The notes beneath the pieces were generated by a model that worked only from the letters and a program-made list of their open reading frames with translations, was not told where the DNA came from and searched no databases. Source: Alloacidobacterium dinghuense (GTDB lineage Bacteria > Acidobacteriota > Terriglobia > Terriglobales > Acidobacteriaceae). From it: a stretch of 64,000 nt of DNA. The DNA lies in NCBI RefSeq assembly GCF_014274465.1, contig NZ_CP060394.1, forward strand, positions 248,001-312,000, in the 5' to 3' direction. A program made the translations under genes and the position numbers. Positions 41,192 through 50,780 of the stretch are shown here, in pieces (position 1 is the stretch's first letter; each line of letters opens with the position of its first letter).

Positions 41192-41959
41192 TCAGACCTC
41201 TCGCTGCGCTGCGCCAAAGATCTGTCCGTTCTGTCCCTTTTGGGCGAAGACAATCAATCGCATCTTGCTGCGATTCACGCCATGCGGCAGCTTGATCTCG
41301 ACAGGCCCGGAATATGGACCATGCAGTGACGAGACCTTCTGCAGCACTCTCACGACGGAGACGTGCGTCAGGGTGCGTCCGGAATTTTCCCCCTTCGCCA
41401 CGTTCGATGTGTCCTGATCATCGGCCAGTACGGCGTAAAGGGTCGTCCCTTTCGCCGCCTGTGGCGAAGGGTCTGAAACGGAAACAGTGGCATGCAGCAC
41501 GTCGTTGTTCCAGGACGCGTCGGCGATCGTGATTTGCAGTTTGCCCGGCTGTGCGGCCGCAGTTTCAATCGCATGCCCTATCTGACCGCCATTGCTGCCG
41601 TTCACCTGTTGCGAGCCATCGATCACCATCTGCGGCGTGTACACGCTGTCGAGTCGGAAGCGCAGATTGTAATCATTCTGGCGTTGGGTCCACTGTTCTG
41701 AAGAAAAGGGATCGCGCCATCCATCGTGGTTCCAGTAATCCACGTGCTCGCTTAGGACGATGATGGGCGCTCCTGCGTAGGTCTTGCCGTCCATTTGCAC
41801 GAGCAGAGCGTCCGCGGGCGGGCAACTTGAGCAACCTTCAGAGGTAAACAGCTCCGCAACCACGGCGGGCTTCGAGTCCGATGAAGACGGAGTGCTTTGC
41901 GCAAAAACGGCAAATGTCAATCCGGCGAAGGCAAGGAGAGAAAAAGCTCGAACATTCAT
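41192..41959 (-). CDS. DUF1223 exported thioredoxin-like protein
   Basis: 255 residues with signal peptide (to about AVFAQ). The family core is AELFTSEGCSSCPPADALL (CxxC-like CSSC), HVDYWNHDGWRDPFSS, and YTPQMVIDGSQQVNG, the DUF1223 pattern; the C-terminal half is beta-rich. The thioredoxin-like fold and CSSC suggest redox or copper-related work, but the family is uncharacterised. Ends 16 bases from the convergent YihY gene. Confidence 0.85.
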   Translation of the reverse strand: MNVRAFSLLAFAGLTFAVFAQSTPSSSDSKPAVVAELFTSEGCSSCPPADALLVQMDGKTYAGAPIIVLSEHVDYWNHDGWRDPFSSEQWTQRQNDYNLRFRLDSVYTPQMVIDGSQQVNGSNGGQIGHAIETAAAQPGKLQITIADASWNNDVLHATVSVSDPSPQAAKGTTLYAVLADDQDTSNVAKGENSGRTLTHVSVVRVLQKVSSLHGPYSGPVEIKLPHGVNRSKMRLIVFAQKGQNGQIFGAAQREV

Positions 41960-42137
41960 GGCGTTCCACCTGCAACAAAGGCTCGCTCATTCGACGTGAG
42001 ATGAAAAGCCTTAGTTACACCGGATCAGCGAGATATTACGCACGTCTAACCCAGTAAAAGGCACACCCGCGTCAAAAGGCACAACAGCACAGAAGAGCAA
42101 GAATGGCGCCGAAGGCGCGGCTGCCTAAATGGCAAAT

Positions 42138-42881
42138 TCACATGTACATGCCGCCGTTGACGTCCAGAACATGCCCGGTAATATAAGCCGCCTCATCTGA
42201 CGCCAAAAAGCGCACCGCATGTGCCACGTCTTCATCCGTGCCTGGGCGGTTCAGCGGGATCTGGGTCAACATTGCCGTGCGCTGTTTCTCGTCGAGCACA
42301 GCGGTCATCGCCGTCTCAATGTATCCCGGAGCGACAGCGTTGGCGGTAATGTTGCGCGAAGCCAGTTCGCGCGCCAGCGACTTGGTGAATCCAATCAGTC
42401 CAGCCTTGCTGGCGGCATAGTTCGCCTGCCCGGCCTGTCCTGTTTCGCCGACGATGCTCGAAACATTGATGATGCGTCCCCAGCGCGCCTTCATCATCGA
42501 GCTGATCAGTGCTTGCGTCAGCAGAAACGCGCCGGTAAGGTTGGTTGTCATCACGTCATCCCAGTCGGCGCGCTTCATGCGCAGCAGCAGCGTGTCCTTA
42601 GTAATGCCTGCGTTGTTGACCAGAATATGCACGCTGCCGAAGTGTTCGACGACAGCTTTTGCGGTTGCCTTGATCGATTCTTCGTTCGCGACGTCGAGCG
42701 CAAATGCCTTCGCGTTGCCGCCCGCCGTGGCAATCTCGGCCACTACTTCACTTAGCTTCGATTCATTGCGCGCAGCAACGGCGACGCTGGCTCCGGCGCG
42801 ACCCAGGGCAACAGCACAAGCGCGCCCAATCCCCTGCGATGCTCCGGTAACGAGCACAATTCTTCCTTCCAATGACGCCAC
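42138..42881 (-). CDS. fabG: 3-oxoacyl-[acyl-carrier-protein] reductase
   Basis: 247-residue SDR enzyme reducing 3-oxoacyl-ACP in fatty-acid synthesis. NADP site TGASQGIG, NNAGITKD, catalytic Ser in INVSSIVG, Tyr/Lys in YAASKAG, and the C-terminal GHVLDVNGGMYM, all typical of FabG. GTG 42881 (VASLEGRIVLVTG) gives the normal length; the frame is open to 42968 without a good site. No acpP or fabF is adjacent, so it may be one of several FabG paralogues in the genome. Confidence 0.9.
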   Translation of the reverse strand: MASLEGRIVLVTGASQGIGRACAVALGRAGASVAVAARNESKLSEVVAEIATAGGNAKAFALDVANEESIKATAKAVVEHFGSVHILVNNAGITKDTLLLRMKRADWDDVMTTNLTGAFLLTQALISSMMKARWGRIINVSSIVGETGQAGQANYAASKAGLIGFTKSLARELASRNITANAVAPGYIETAMTAVLDEKQRTAMLTQIPLNRPGTDEDVAHAVRFLASDEAAYITGHVLDVNGGMYM

Positions 42882-43207
42882 TGTTCTTCTCAACTCTCTA
42901 ATAGCTTTACGAAGAAGGATTATAGTGGTTCGCCATGAATCCTTGGACCCAGGCGTAAGCAAAGTCACACCTTTCGCTGATCAAGAAGCATCTTCGCAAA
43001 TTTCTTGACAATCTCGATTGGGCGAGATAAAGACTTAGCATCTTTCAGGGCCTCCGTTTACAAAACGTTAGCCGTTGGGACTGATCCCGGCTGAAGGGAT
43101 AGGTTTGGCCTTAGCTTAGGCTGCTTGGCCTATTCAGCAAATTCATTCCCACCATCGCCCGGAGCATGCTTCGGCGGGCCCCCCGACCACATTTCAGGAG
43201 TCAAGCA
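42882..43207. other. Divergent intergenic region, fabG / secreted protein
   Basis: 326 bases without a supported gene. A structured-looking GC-rich stretch precedes the plus-strand gene, but I could not match it to a known riboswitch. Confidence 0.45.
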
Positions 43208-44227
43208 ATGAAGAAGCAGATCTCTGCATTATTCATGTCGTTCGTCGTTTTGCTTCCTGTGTCCTTGGCTTACGCCGACGTCACCGTGAGCAATCTGGTC
43301 GATGGTGTTCAAGTCAGTTCGCCATTCAGTCTCCAGGCGAATGCTTTCACTTGCGGCCAGCAGTCGACGGCAGCCATGGGGTACTCGTTCGACAGTCGGA
43401 CGGATACCACGATCATCCACGCGGATGCAGTCAACCAACTCGTCACTGCGCCGGCACTCGGCGCGCACACTCTGCATGTGAAGTGCTGGGGTGTCTACGG
43501 AGCCGCGGGCGTTGCGAACGTCAGTCTCATTGTCACGAATGGACCCTCCATTCCCACCCGGGCGACGGTTGTACACAACATCCAGCAGCTGACAAGTTGG
43601 TCAGGAAACTACGATCCGGGAACTCCCGGAGCTGCATGGGGTTACACCGCGCTGGTGAATACACCTTCATTGAGTGGGCAGGCCCGGCAGTTTTCGATGA
43701 GCTACCTGAATTACGGCGGTCAGCTTTTCTCTACCTCTTTCGGTATCGATACTTCGGCCACTCATTTTGTGTATGACGCCCAGGTGTACATCAGCGGGTC
43801 TGCCGCCGGAATTGCCAATCTCGAGATGGATCTGAATCAGGTCATCGCAAATGGGCAAACCATCATCTATGGGTTCCAGTGCGATGGATATGCGGGAGCG
43901 TGGGACTACACAATCAACTCGGGTTCGCCAACATGGTACGTAGACACGTGGGTGAATTCGGGAACACCATGTCCTCCACCCAGTACCTGGAGCGTGAATA
44001 CCTGGCACCACGTGCAGATCGTAGCGTCGCGAGACGCTTACGGAAATGTGACGTATGAATCTGTCTGGTTTGACGGTGTCCAATCCCTACTGAACTTCGC
44101 CTTCGGTAAGTCTGCATTCGCGCTGGGATGGGGTTCAACGCTGCTGACGAATTTTCAGATCGACGGCTTGGGGCCGGGCGGTTCGGCTACCGTTTATTTG
44201 GACAATTTCACGGTCTATCGCTGGTAA
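43208..44227 (+). CDS. Secreted protein with Ig-like and lectin/glucanase-like domains
   Basis: 339 residues with a signal peptide (ending AYA-D). Residues about 23-110 resemble a bacterial Ig-like module (DGVQVSSPFSLQANAFTC, GAHTLHVKCWG); the C-terminal two thirds look like a jelly-roll lectin or glucanase fold, with NTWHHVQIVASRD and TVYLDNFTVYRW as typical strands. No catalytic pair is obvious. ATG 43208 has TCAGGAGTCAAGC upstream. Probably extracellular carbohydrate binding; function is inference. Confidence 0.65.
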   Translation: MKKQISALFMSFVVLLPVSLAYADVTVSNLVDGVQVSSPFSLQANAFTCGQQSTAAMGYSFDSRTDTTIIHADAVNQLVTAPALGAHTLHVKCWGVYGAAGVANVSLIVTNGPSIPTRATVVHNIQQLTSWSGNYDPGTPGAAWGYTALVNTPSLSGQARQFSMSYLNYGGQLFSTSFGIDTSATHFVYDAQVYISGSAAGIANLEMDLNQVIANGQTIIYGFQCDGYAGAWDYTINSGSPTWYVDTWVNSGTPCPPPSTWSVNTWHHVQIVASRDAYGNVTYESVWFDGVQSLLNFAFGKSAFALGWGSTLLTNFQIDGLGPGGSATVYLDNFTVYRW

Positions 44228-44298
44228 AGGAGAAAGAACCGAGGCTCATGAGGCGAGGAACGTGCCGTTAGCCAGCTACCCACGTTTTCACAATCGTC

Positions 44299-44631
44299 TT
44301 AATTGTTTTTCTGCACACGAATGATTGAGCACTTAACTTCTTTTCCTGACTCCCGTTCAACATAACCGTGCCCACCATCTACTCGGAACTTTACCTCAGA
44401 GCCTACTACGATGTCGTTCGGACGGTAGAGAAAGTGACGCACATAACGGCAAGTGTAAATATTCTCAGAAGTGGAAAGTACAATGTCATAGTTCTCCATG
44501 CTCTGATCAGATGGACGCAGGGCGGCAGCTGGGACTAATTGGACATCACCGACCTTCGCTGTTTCGTACGCTTTCTGTGCAAGTGCCAGGCCCGAAACGA
44601 AGACAGAAAATACTGCAATCTTTTTAATCAA
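44299..44631 (-). CDS. Hypothetical small exported protein
   Basis: 110 residues with a signal peptide (IKKIAVFSVFVSGLALAQ) and a compact mature domain with two Cys (YTCRYV, VKCSII) likely disulfide-bonded. TTG 44631 is chosen because GGAGG lies eight bases upstream and the signal peptide starts there; the frame is open to 44682. Family not recognised. Confidence 0.55.
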   Translation of the reverse strand: MIKKIAVFSVFVSGLALAQKAYETAKVGDVQLVPAAALRPSDQSMENYDIVLSTSENIYTCRYVRHFLYRPNDIVVGSEVKFRVDGGHGYVERESGKEVKCSIIRVQKNN

Positions 44632-44685
44632 AAGTATTGCCTCCGAAGTGAAGCACTCATTGTACCTGCTCGTTCCGATCAAGAA

Positions 44686-45483
44686 CTATAGAGGCTTCGC
44701 TACCGGAACCGCCTGCGCCGCTGCGTGCTTGGCCAGCGCCGGCAGCAATTCCAGTTGCCAAATATAGACCACCAGCTCGCGCGCATAGTGCAGCAGCGGC
44801 TTCGTGTCCGGCAGCTGAATGCCGTGCGCCCGTGGCAACTCGTTGATTTCGATCTCTGCCTCGGCCATCTCCAGCGGCCACGGCATATGGTGAATATTGC
44901 CGCGATAGAGCGTGCCGCGCTTGTCGGTGGTGTAGAGGCAATAGCGCTCCGTTAGGAACGACTCGATGCCGCCCTTCGCGCTTGGCTGTTGCAAGCTGCG
45001 ATATCTGGCGCGAAAGCGGATGTGGTCGAGCGTCAACAGCCGCGTGCTCTGGTAATGAAATTCGCGCTGGTCCTTGGTCTCAATCTTCATGTGCGCCCAG
45101 TAGTAGGGCAGCTTGAAGAAGGTGCGTGCAACAGCCACTGCCGCCGGGTTCGACGCGTCAAGCGAGAAGAAATATACCCCCGCCAGGTTCGAGTGCCGCT
45201 CCCGCACGTACGTCCGCAAATTCAATTCGGGAAAATGATTTGCGCCCGGAATCAGCGGCAAGCCGCGCAGCCGGATGCGATCCATCCAGAAGGGAACCAC
45301 CCCCACCCACGCTGAGCCGTCGAACGTATCCACAACAAGCCCAGGCGGCAGCAGGTGTGTCAGATCTGCCGCAGGCACGGGCCAGTGCGCAAAAAGAAGA
45401 TCGTTCCAGCGCTGGGTCATCGCCCATGTACTGCGCGGCAGCGGCCAGGGTCGATGACTGGTCTCAGACAGAATCTCCTTCAT
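44686..45483 (-). CDS. DUF2071 (YqjF-like) protein
   Basis: 265 residues from ATG 45483. Family landmarks: RWNDLLFAHWPVPAADL, LVVDTFDGSAWVGVVPF, ELNLRTYVR, GVYFFSLDASNPAAVAVARTF and the acidic C-terminal YSR-type beta region. DUF2071 proteins such as Bacillus YqjF are linked to aromatic stress but not enzymatically defined. The start is placed at 45483 because the longer frame would run through the divergent thyX promoter and start. Confidence 0.8.
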   Translation of the reverse strand: MKEILSETSHRPWPLPRSTWAMTQRWNDLLFAHWPVPAADLTHLLPPGLVVDTFDGSAWVGVVPFWMDRIRLRGLPLIPGANHFPELNLRTYVRERHSNLAGVYFFSLDASNPAAVAVARTFFKLPYYWAHMKIETKDQREFHYQSTRLLTLDHIRFRARYRSLQQPSAKGGIESFLTERYCLYTTDKRGTLYRGNIHHMPWPLEMAEAEIEINELPRAHGIQLPDTKPLLHYARELVVYIWQLELLPALAKHAAAQAVPVAKPL

Positions 45484-45601
45484 TTCGCGAGGATTCTGGG
45501 TCAGGGGAGGGGCCGCACGGCGCTGCAGTTCCAGTACGTTCGTAACTCCGCAAGTTTGGGACGCCTCTTCCAGAGGCAAATGCCGTATTCTGGTGGCCAA
45601 C

Positions 45602-47158
45602 ATGCCAGAAATCGTCGCTGAACCCGTAGTCGTCACGCCTGCCGAGCCTCAAAACCAGACAGAAGTTTTCGCCGTTCATGGCGCCGACCCCGAGGTGCTG
45701 GCCTACGCCATGGCCAAGTATTCACGCTCCGCACTCTCCATGAAAGAGTCTCTCAAAGAGATCAGCAGCCAGCGCGCCGAACAATTCCTCAACACATTCT
45801 ATTTCCAGTACGGTCACCGTTCTATCGCTGATTTGGCTCATATCGCCTTCGCCATCGAACGGCTGTCCCTGCTGGCCGCTATCTCCCTTGTCGACGAGCA
45901 GCGCTGGGATGGTCAGGAGCGGTCTACAAGGTACCAGAATTTCAAGAAAAGCGGATGGTACATGCCCGATTTTGGGGCAGATCGGAGTGCCGCACAACTC
46001 TATCGCACCTCGGTTGAAGGATTGTTTACCGCTTATCACGAACTCGCGGAGGGCATGTTCGAGTCGCTGACCAAACAGGTGGCCAAGCCCTCCGAAATGA
46101 AGCAGGAGAGCTATGATCGGACTTTGAGGGCACGCGCATTTGATGTAGCCCGCTACCTGCTGCCGCTCGCGACGAACACTTCGCTCGGCCAGATCGTCAA
46201 CGCCCGCACCTTGGAGACACAGGTTTCGCGGCTGCTTTCTAGCCCCCATGCCGAAATCCGCCAGCTGGGAGAACGCCTGCGCGGTGCCGCCACCGGCCCG
46301 GCCTGGAACGTCCACGCCGAGGAACTTGGCAAATTGCAGCAGGAAGTCGCCGCGCTCGATCCAGCCCTTGGCGCCAAAGCCGAGGCTCTGCTCATGCGGG
46401 AAGTGAAAACCGCGCCCACCCTGGTGAAATACGCTGCGCAGAATAACTACGAAATCGAAACGAAGCGCGAACTGGCGCAGGCGGTTGCCGATCTTATGAA
46501 GGATGAGGCGATTGCGCCAGCTCCAGTGGTGGACCTGGTTGAGCGGAAAGAATCTCTCGAAGGCGAAATTGCCGCCACACTTCTCTACGGAGCCAGCCAC
46601 TACTCCTACCGCCAACTGCGCGACGCAGTCTCGTCTCTCAACGAAGCCCGCATCAACGAGGTCATCGCCTTGGGTACGCGCCATCGCGGCAGGCACGACG
46701 AGTTGCTGCGCGAGTTCTCCGCCGGACAAAACCTCCGCTTCGACATCCTGATGGACATCGGCGGCTTCCGCGATATGCACCGCCACCGTCGCTGCGTGCA
46801 GATTATTCAGCGCTACACTACCGCCCACGGATACGACATTCCCGAGGGCGTGTCTGAGGCTGGGTTACAGCCACTTTACGAATCTGCAGTCCAAGCCGCG
46901 CACGATGCTCATGACAAACTCGGAACGGATTCTGCCGACTACATCCTGCCGCTGGGCACCCGCATGCGCGCCCTCTTCAAGATGGACTTTGCTGAAGCCG
47001 TCTACATCTCCGAACTGCGCTCCCAGCCGCAGGGACACTTCTCCTACCGCCGTGTCGCCTGGAAGATGTATGAAGCGGTTAAAAAACAGCATCCGGCGCT
47101 GGCACAGCATTTCCGCGTCACGGACGTAAACGAACCGGTAGACATGCTGAAGAGGTAG
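45602..47158 (+). CDS. thyX: Tandem-domain FAD-dependent thymidylate synthase (ThyX-like)
   Basis: 518-residue protein about twice the length of a normal ThyX. The first half has FYFQYGHRSIADLAHIAF (ThyX GHxS region) and ERSTRY (106-111), the second half of the RHRxxSxNExSxRY signature, but no RHR. The second half has LLYGASHYSYRQLRD and MHRHRRCVQIIQRY (392-405), which keeps RHR and RY but lacks the S, N and E. The two halves thus carry complementary parts of the motif. Double-length ThyX-like proteins occur in some bacteria; whether this one makes dTMP cannot be decided from sequence. ATG 45602 is preferred; GTG 45593 is three codons upstream. Confidence 0.75.
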   Translation: MPEIVAEPVVVTPAEPQNQTEVFAVHGADPEVLAYAMAKYSRSALSMKESLKEISSQRAEQFLNTFYFQYGHRSIADLAHIAFAIERLSLLAAISLVDEQRWDGQERSTRYQNFKKSGWYMPDFGADRSAAQLYRTSVEGLFTAYHELAEGMFESLTKQVAKPSEMKQESYDRTLRARAFDVARYLLPLATNTSLGQIVNARTLETQVSRLLSSPHAEIRQLGERLRGAATGPAWNVHAEELGKLQQEVAALDPALGAKAEALLMREVKTAPTLVKYAAQNNYEIETKRELAQAVADLMKDEAIAPAPVVDLVERKESLEGEIAATLLYGASHYSYRQLRDAVSSLNEARINEVIALGTRHRGRHDELLREFSAGQNLRFDILMDIGGFRDMHRHRRCVQIIQRYTTAHGYDIPEGVSEAGLQPLYESAVQAAHDAHDKLGTDSADYILPLGTRMRALFKMDFAEAVYISELRSQPQGHFSYRRVAWKMYEAVKKQHPALAQHFRVTDVNEPVDMLKR

Positions 47159-47161
47159 AAA

Positions 47162-47512
47162 ATGTCGGCACTGCCTGAACAGTTTTTTCGCGATATCTAC
47201 GCCGCCTTCAACCGCCGCGAGATCGACACCGTGCTCGCCGCCGTGCATTCGGATGTCGACTGGCCGAACGGCTGGGAGGGCGGACGCGTGCATGGAATAG
47301 AAGCCGTCCGCGACTACTGGACGCGCCAGTTCAAGGCCGTCAGCTCGAACGTAGAACCGCAAAGCTTCAGGACCGAGGAGGACGGCCAGATCGTCGTTAC
47401 CGTCCATCAGGTGGTGCATGATGTATCAGGAAATCTGCTTACGGACACGATGGTCGAGCATGTTTACACCATCGAGGATGGATTGATCCGAAAGATGGAC
47501 ATCCGCCCTTGA
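47162..47512 (+). CDS. SnoaL-like nuclear transport factor 2 fold protein
   Basis: 116 residues: FFRDIYAAFNRREIDTVLAA, DVDWPNGWEGGRVHGIEAVR, YWTRQF and VEHVYTIEDGLIRKMDIR give the SnoaL-like pattern. It starts three bases after the thyX stop and is likely co-translated. Substrate unknown. Confidence 0.82.
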   Translation: MSALPEQFFRDIYAAFNRREIDTVLAAVHSDVDWPNGWEGGRVHGIEAVRDYWTRQFKAVSSNVEPQSFRTEEDGQIVVTVHQVVHDVSGNLLTDTMVEHVYTIEDGLIRKMDIRP

Positions 47513-47667
47513 GAGCAGCACACAGAATGTGGCAAGATTACTAAAGTTTTCTATTTTTCTTCGCCCTCGGGAAAAGAGTTGTTAGAATCGCCTCAATTCG
47601 ACCCATTTTTCCTCATAAAGTGCGCGTATTCTGGCGCTAAACCGCGCTAAAGAACTGGAGAAGTATT

Positions 47668-48744
47668 GTGGCTGATGACCGTACCCGCGCCGTAGAACTG
47701 GCGCTTTCGCAGATCGAGAAGCAATTCGGCAAAGGCTCCATCATGCGTCTCGGCAGCAAAGAGGCTGTCGTGCCGATCTCGACCATTTCCACCGGCTCGA
47801 TCTCGTTTGACGCCGCGCTCGGCGTAGGCGGCGTGCCCCGCGGCCGCGTCATTGAAATCTTTGGCCCGGAATCTTCGGGCAAAACCACCATCACGCTCCA
47901 GATCATCGCTGAAGCCCAGAAGCAGGGCGGCATGGCAGCCTTCGTCGACGCCGAGCACGCGCTCGACCCCGGTTACGCCAAGAAACTAGGCGTCGATGTC
48001 GACAACCTGCTCGTTTCGCAGCCAGATTACGGCGAACAGGCTCTCGAAATCACTGAAGCTCTCGTCCGCTCCGGAGCGATCGACGTGCTGGTCGTCGACT
48101 CGGTCGCCGCGCTCGTCCCCAAAGCCGAACTCGACGGCGAAATGGGCGACTCGCATATGGGCCTGCAGGCACGATTGATGTCGCAGGCGCTGCGCAAGCT
48201 TACCGGAACCGTCTCGAAATCGCGCACCTGCCTCATTTTTATCAATCAAATTCGCGAAAAGATCGGCGTCATGTTCGGCAACCCGGAGACGACGACCGGA
48301 GGCCGCGCGCTCAAGTTCTATTCTTCGGTCCGCATCGATATTCGCCGCATCTCGGCTGTGAAAGAAGGCGATGTCGTCGTCGGTGCACGGACCAAGGTCA
48401 AAATCGTCAAGAACAAGGTCGCCGCGCCTTTCCGCGAAGCCGAATTCGACATCCTCTACGGCGAAGGCATTTCGCGCGAAGGCGATGTGCTCGACCTCGC
48501 CGTCAACAACAACATCGTCGAGAAGTCCGGCGCCTGGTACAGCTATAGTGGCGAGCGCATCGGCCAGGGCCGCGAGAATGTCCGCACATTCCTCAAAGAC
48601 AACAAGGAAACCTTCGAAAAGATCAACACCGAACTCCGCCAGAAGCTGAAGATCGGTGCTCCGGCACCAACAGAAATCCCACCTGTGCCAGTCAACGGTG
48701 CAGCCGTCGCGCAGGAAGCGGTGCGACCAGCAAGACGTCAGTAG
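47668..48744 (+). CDS. recA: RecA recombinase
   Basis: 358-residue DNA-dependent ATPase for strand exchange and SOS activation. Walker A GPESSGKT (66-73), [12 protein letters not shown] (Walker B), the L2 region ending [20 protein letters not shown], and [12 protein letters not shown] are typical. Start GTG 47668 has GGAGAAG upstream. In the 155-base gap to the previous gene I see no SOS box I can name. A terminator follows at 48781. Confidence 0.97.
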   Translation: MADDRTRAVELALSQIEKQFGKGSIMRLGSKEAVVPISTISTGSISFDAALGVGGVPRGRVIEIFGPESSGKTTITLQIIAEAQKQGGMAAFVDAEHALDPGYAKKLGVDVDNLLVSQPDYGEQALEITEALVRSGAIDVLVVDSVAALVPKAELDGEMGDSHMGLQARLMSQALRKLTGTVSKSRTCLIFINQIREKIGVMFGNPETTTGGRALKFYSSVRIDIRRISAVKEGDVVVGARTKVKIVKNKVAAPFREAEFDILYGEGISREGDVLDLAVNNNIVEKSGAWYSYSGERIGQGRENVRTFLKDNKETFEKINTELRQKLKIGAPAPTEIPPVPVNGAAVAQEAVRPARRQ

Positions 48745-48780
48745 CGCAAGTGTTGTACTCACACCTAAAGAGCTTTGGCA

Positions 48781-48809
48781 GAGGTCACTTCGGTGGCCTC
48801 TCTTTTTGT
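48781..48809 (+). terminator. Rho-independent terminator after recA
   Basis: GAGGTCAC and GTGGCCTC pair (one G-T) around TTCG, followed by TCTTTTTG, 37 bases after the recA stop. Confidence 0.9.
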
Positions 48810-48859
48810 CTAGTGAGGAAATTGTGTGCGATCTGCATCGCGACTACAATTCATCTGGC

Positions 48860-49354
48860 GTGAATACAGTAAAAGCCATCTATCCCGGCAGCTTCGATCC
48901 AGTAACCAACGGACATCTGGACCTCATCGCCAGAGGGTCGAAGATCTTCGATCACCTCGTTGTCGCCATCCTCAGGAATTCATCGAAGAACCCGCTCTTC
49001 ACGGTTGAAGAGCGGGTAGAGATGCTCACAGAAGCACTTGCCGGGTTCGCCAACGTCTCAGTAGCCACCTTCGACGGCCTGCTCGTTGACTTCGTCCGAG
49101 AACAGCATGCGCAGGCCGTGATGCGCGGCATCCGCGCCATCAGCGACTACGAGTACGAGCTGCAGATGGCCCTGATGAACCGCCGTCTCGCGCCCGAACT
49201 CGAAACCATCTTCCTCATGCCGGACGGAAAATATTCGTTTGTCAGCTCGCGCCTGGTCAAAGAGGTCTTCACTCTGGGCGGCTCGATCGAAGGACTTGTG
49301 CCGCAATTTGTTATCGATCGTCTAAAGGCGCGTGTCCCAGCCAACGGCCACTAA
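48860..49354 (+). CDS. coaD: Pantetheine-phosphate adenylyltransferase
   Basis: 164-residue nucleotidyltransferase making dephospho-CoA from 4'-phosphopantetheine and ATP. The N-terminus [21 protein letters not shown] holds the TxGH motif; [17 protein letters not shown] and [12 protein letters not shown] (ISSTxxR-like) complete the site. GTG 48860 fits the family's start; the frame upstream overlaps recA and its terminator. Its stop overlaps the convergent antiporter stop by four bases. Confidence 0.93.
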   Translation: MNTVKAIYPGSFDPVTNGHLDLIARGSKIFDHLVVAILRNSSKNPLFTVEERVEMLTEALAGFANVSVATFDGLLVDFVREQHAQAVMRGIRAISDYEYELQMALMNRRLAPELETIFLMPDGKYSFVSSRLVKEVFTLGGSIEGLVPQFVIDRLKARVPANGH

Positions 49355-50607
49355 GCAGCCGTCGCTTCGAGATTCCTCGCGCGCTCTGCCTGCACATCTC
49401 CGTTCTCGATCCCGAGCAGGTTCAGTATCGGAGTGGTGCTCATGGTCGTCACCAGCGCCATCACCACCATCATGGTGAAGAGCGTGGGCGAAAACGCGCC
49501 AACGTTGTAGGCGATATTCAGAACGATCAACTCCACCAGCCCGCGCGTATTCAGCAGAGCGCCCAGCGCCGCCGCATTGCGCCACGACTGCCCGGTCCAG
49601 CGCGCCGCCAGTGCCGCTCCGCCCATCTTGCCAAAGACCGCGCCGACGAGCACAATCCCAGCCCACCACCACATTGCAGCGTCGTTCAGCAGGTCGAGCC
49701 GCGTGCGTAGCCCGGTCAAAGCAAAAAACAACGGCAGCAGCAGGACAGAGGTGATCATATCGAGCCGCGCGCGTATCGCATGCTGCCAGTGCGGAACGCG
49801 CGGGAAGCAGACGCCTGCAAGAAAGGCGCCAAAGAGCGGATGGACGCCGATCCATTGCGTAGCCGCAGCTGAGGCCAGAAGTCCGGCGATCACCGCGCCC
49901 AGCAGTTCCAGCGTAAGCGCCGGCTTTTTGCGAAGATGCACAGCCCGCGCAGCCAGCGGCCGCACTATGCCGAGCATCAGCAACAGATATCCGCCCAGGC
50001 CGGCGAGCCGGATCGGCAGGGAAGCCGAGCCGCCATCGGCGCCGATCAAGGTCATCGCCAGAGCCAGGAGCAGCCAGCCGACCAGGTCATTGACAGCAGC
50101 GCACAGAATCGCGGTCACACCCAAAGGCGAATTTTGCAGACCCCGCTCTTCCAGAATGCGCGCAAGCACTGGGAACGCGGTAATGCTCATCGCAATGCCA
50201 AGAAAAATGACAAACGGTATGCTGCCGATTCCGTGTGGAGCAAAACGAACGCGCAACGGATGCGCAAGCACCGCGCCCACAAAAAAGGGAACAAAAATGC
50301 TGGCCGCGCTGGCGATGACCGCGGTTCTTCGCTGACCGGAGAGTTGTTCTGGGTCAAGCTCCATCCCGACCAGAAACAGAAACAGAATCAGGCCGACAGT
50401 GGAAAGGGTTTCCAGTGAATGCAGCGAAGATTCAGGAAAGAGTGCAGCGGAGGCATGCGGCGAAATCCTTCCCAACACAGAAGGTCCCAGCAAGATCCCG
50501 CCAATAATTTCGCCAATCACGCGGGACTGCCCAAGTTTGCGCGCCAGCCATCCGCAAATGACGGTGACGCCGAGAACGATGGACATCTGTATGAGGAGGA
50601 GGGTCAT
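49351..50607 (-). CDS. CPA2-family cation/proton antiporter
   Basis: 418-residue polytopic protein of the Na+(K+)/H+ exchanger domain family with about 12 to 13 helices: [48 protein letters not shown] (unwound helix), [13 protein letters not shown] (ND motif), and [13 protein letters not shown]. No RCK/TrkA-N domain is attached. Cation specificity is not readable. ATG start follows GAGG-like context. Confidence 0.9.
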   Translation of the reverse strand: MTLLLIQMSIVLGVTVICGWLARKLGQSRVIGEIIGGILLGPSVLGRISPHASAALFPESSLHSLETLSTVGLILFLFLVGMELDPEQLSGQRRTAVIASAASIFVPFFVGAVLAHPLRVRFAPHGIGSIPFVIFLGIAMSITAFPVLARILEERGLQNSPLGVTAILCAAVNDLVGWLLLALAMTLIGADGGSASLPIRLAGLGGYLLLMLGIVRPLAARAVHLRKKPALTLELLGAVIAGLLASAAATQWIGVHPLFGAFLAGVCFPRVPHWQHAIRARLDMITSVLLLPLFFALTGLRTRLDLLNDAAMWWWAGIVLVGAVFGKMGGAALAARWTGQSWRNAAALGALLNTRGLVELIVLNIAYNVGAFSPTLFTMMVVMALVTTMSTTPILNLLGIENGDVQAERARNLEATAA

Positions 50608-50780
50608 AAGAGCGGCCAGCCTTTTCGTCTCGGGAAAGTTTTCTGGTTAAGATGCAGACGTGGTCGAGGATGGTGCATCCTCGAGAATGCGGAATCCAGC
50701 AGGGCACGCAACGCCGCCAGCTAGCTAAGATTTACCAGAGCAGGCGAGGGATGCCAAGTCGCAACCGGAGGAAGGGCAGC

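Noticed and set aside
43020-43207. Possible cyclic-di-GMP or other riboswitch before the secreted lectin-like gene
   Set aside because: The conserved core sequences of the GEMM class are not present; only a generic GC-rich structure is seen.
45722-46828. 368-codon minus-strand frame opposite thyX
   Set aside because: Antisense shadow with no domain; thyX has clear family motifs on the plus strand.
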